Assembly (NCBI RefSeq): GCF_000426185.1
Contig: NZ_AUEW01000001.1
Span: 1,051,687-1,115,686, forward strand
Direction of reading: 5' to 3'
Origin: Cellulomonas sp. URHD0024
GTDB taxonomy: Bacteria > Actinomycetota > Actinomycetes > Actinomycetales > Cellulomonadaceae
DNA length: 64,000 nucleotides
Shown here: in pieces, positions 64,000 to 64,000 of the stretch
Position numbering within the stretch: the stretch's first letter is position 1
Layout of the letters: every line of letters starts with the position of its first letter
Made by a program: the position numbers and the translations under genes
Notes under the pieces: generated by a model
Database searches by the model: none
What the model saw: the letters and a program-made list of their open reading frames with translations, nothing else
What the model was told of the DNA's origin: nothing

Positions 64000-64000
64000 T

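Overview
The window is high-GC DNA with dense, often overlapping genes, many GTG starts and frequent 4-bp ATGA/GTGA stop-start overlaps. Together with the arabinoxylan-degrading genes, this fits a Gram-positive actinobacterium, plausibly of the Cellulomonas type (order Micrococcales). The assignment rests on style and gene content, not on a marker gene.

Region 1 (1-8026) is an arabinoxylan-oligosaccharide use locus. On the minus strand a lipoprotein binding protein, two ABC permeases, a GH3 glycosidase and a GH51 arabinofuranosidase (cut by the window edge) form one operon. A LacI-family regulator is divergent, and a palindromic operator overlaps the -35 regions of both facing promoters.

Region 2 (8064-25088, minus) is a 17-kb run of six tightly coupled genes: a PhoD-like metallophosphatase, a DUF6603 protein of 1142 aa, proteins of 880, 1884 and 548 aa that I cannot assign, and last a GH10 xylanase. 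Five of these make up a conserved-looking but functionally uncharacterised set. A divergent single-pass membrane protein (25212-26318) and a GH30 glycosidase follow. This is the best candidate for an undescribed system. Region 3 (27822-31778) holds small acidic or exported proteins and a NarL/LiaR-type two-component pair.

Region 4 (about 32031 to beyond the window) reads as an integrative island. Its left edge is a tRNA 3' half with CCA end but no matching 5' half. Inside are three related tyrosine-recombinase copies, all broken. Between them lie two defence modules: (a) a membrane-anchored HNH endonuclease and an Abi_2/AbiF-family HEPN protein preceded by a short terminator-ended RNA gene; (b) a 1518-aa winged-helix/nucleoside-phosphorylase/helical-repeat/PIN-like protein, a trypsin-like protease and a complete type I Wadjet operon, jetABCD.

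Region 5 (50820-63057) is one long Tad/Flp pilus-type operon: sigma-like protein, lipoprotein, secreted protein, CpaB, CpaE-like, CpaF/TadA, TadB, TadC, Flp-like pilin, three TadE/TadG-like proteins, a LysM-BTAD fusion and a small recombinase-like protein, most of them overlapping by 4 bp. No prepilin peptidase is present. Two small uncharacterised genes close the window. No rRNA, intact tRNA, CRISPR array or insertion sequence was seen.
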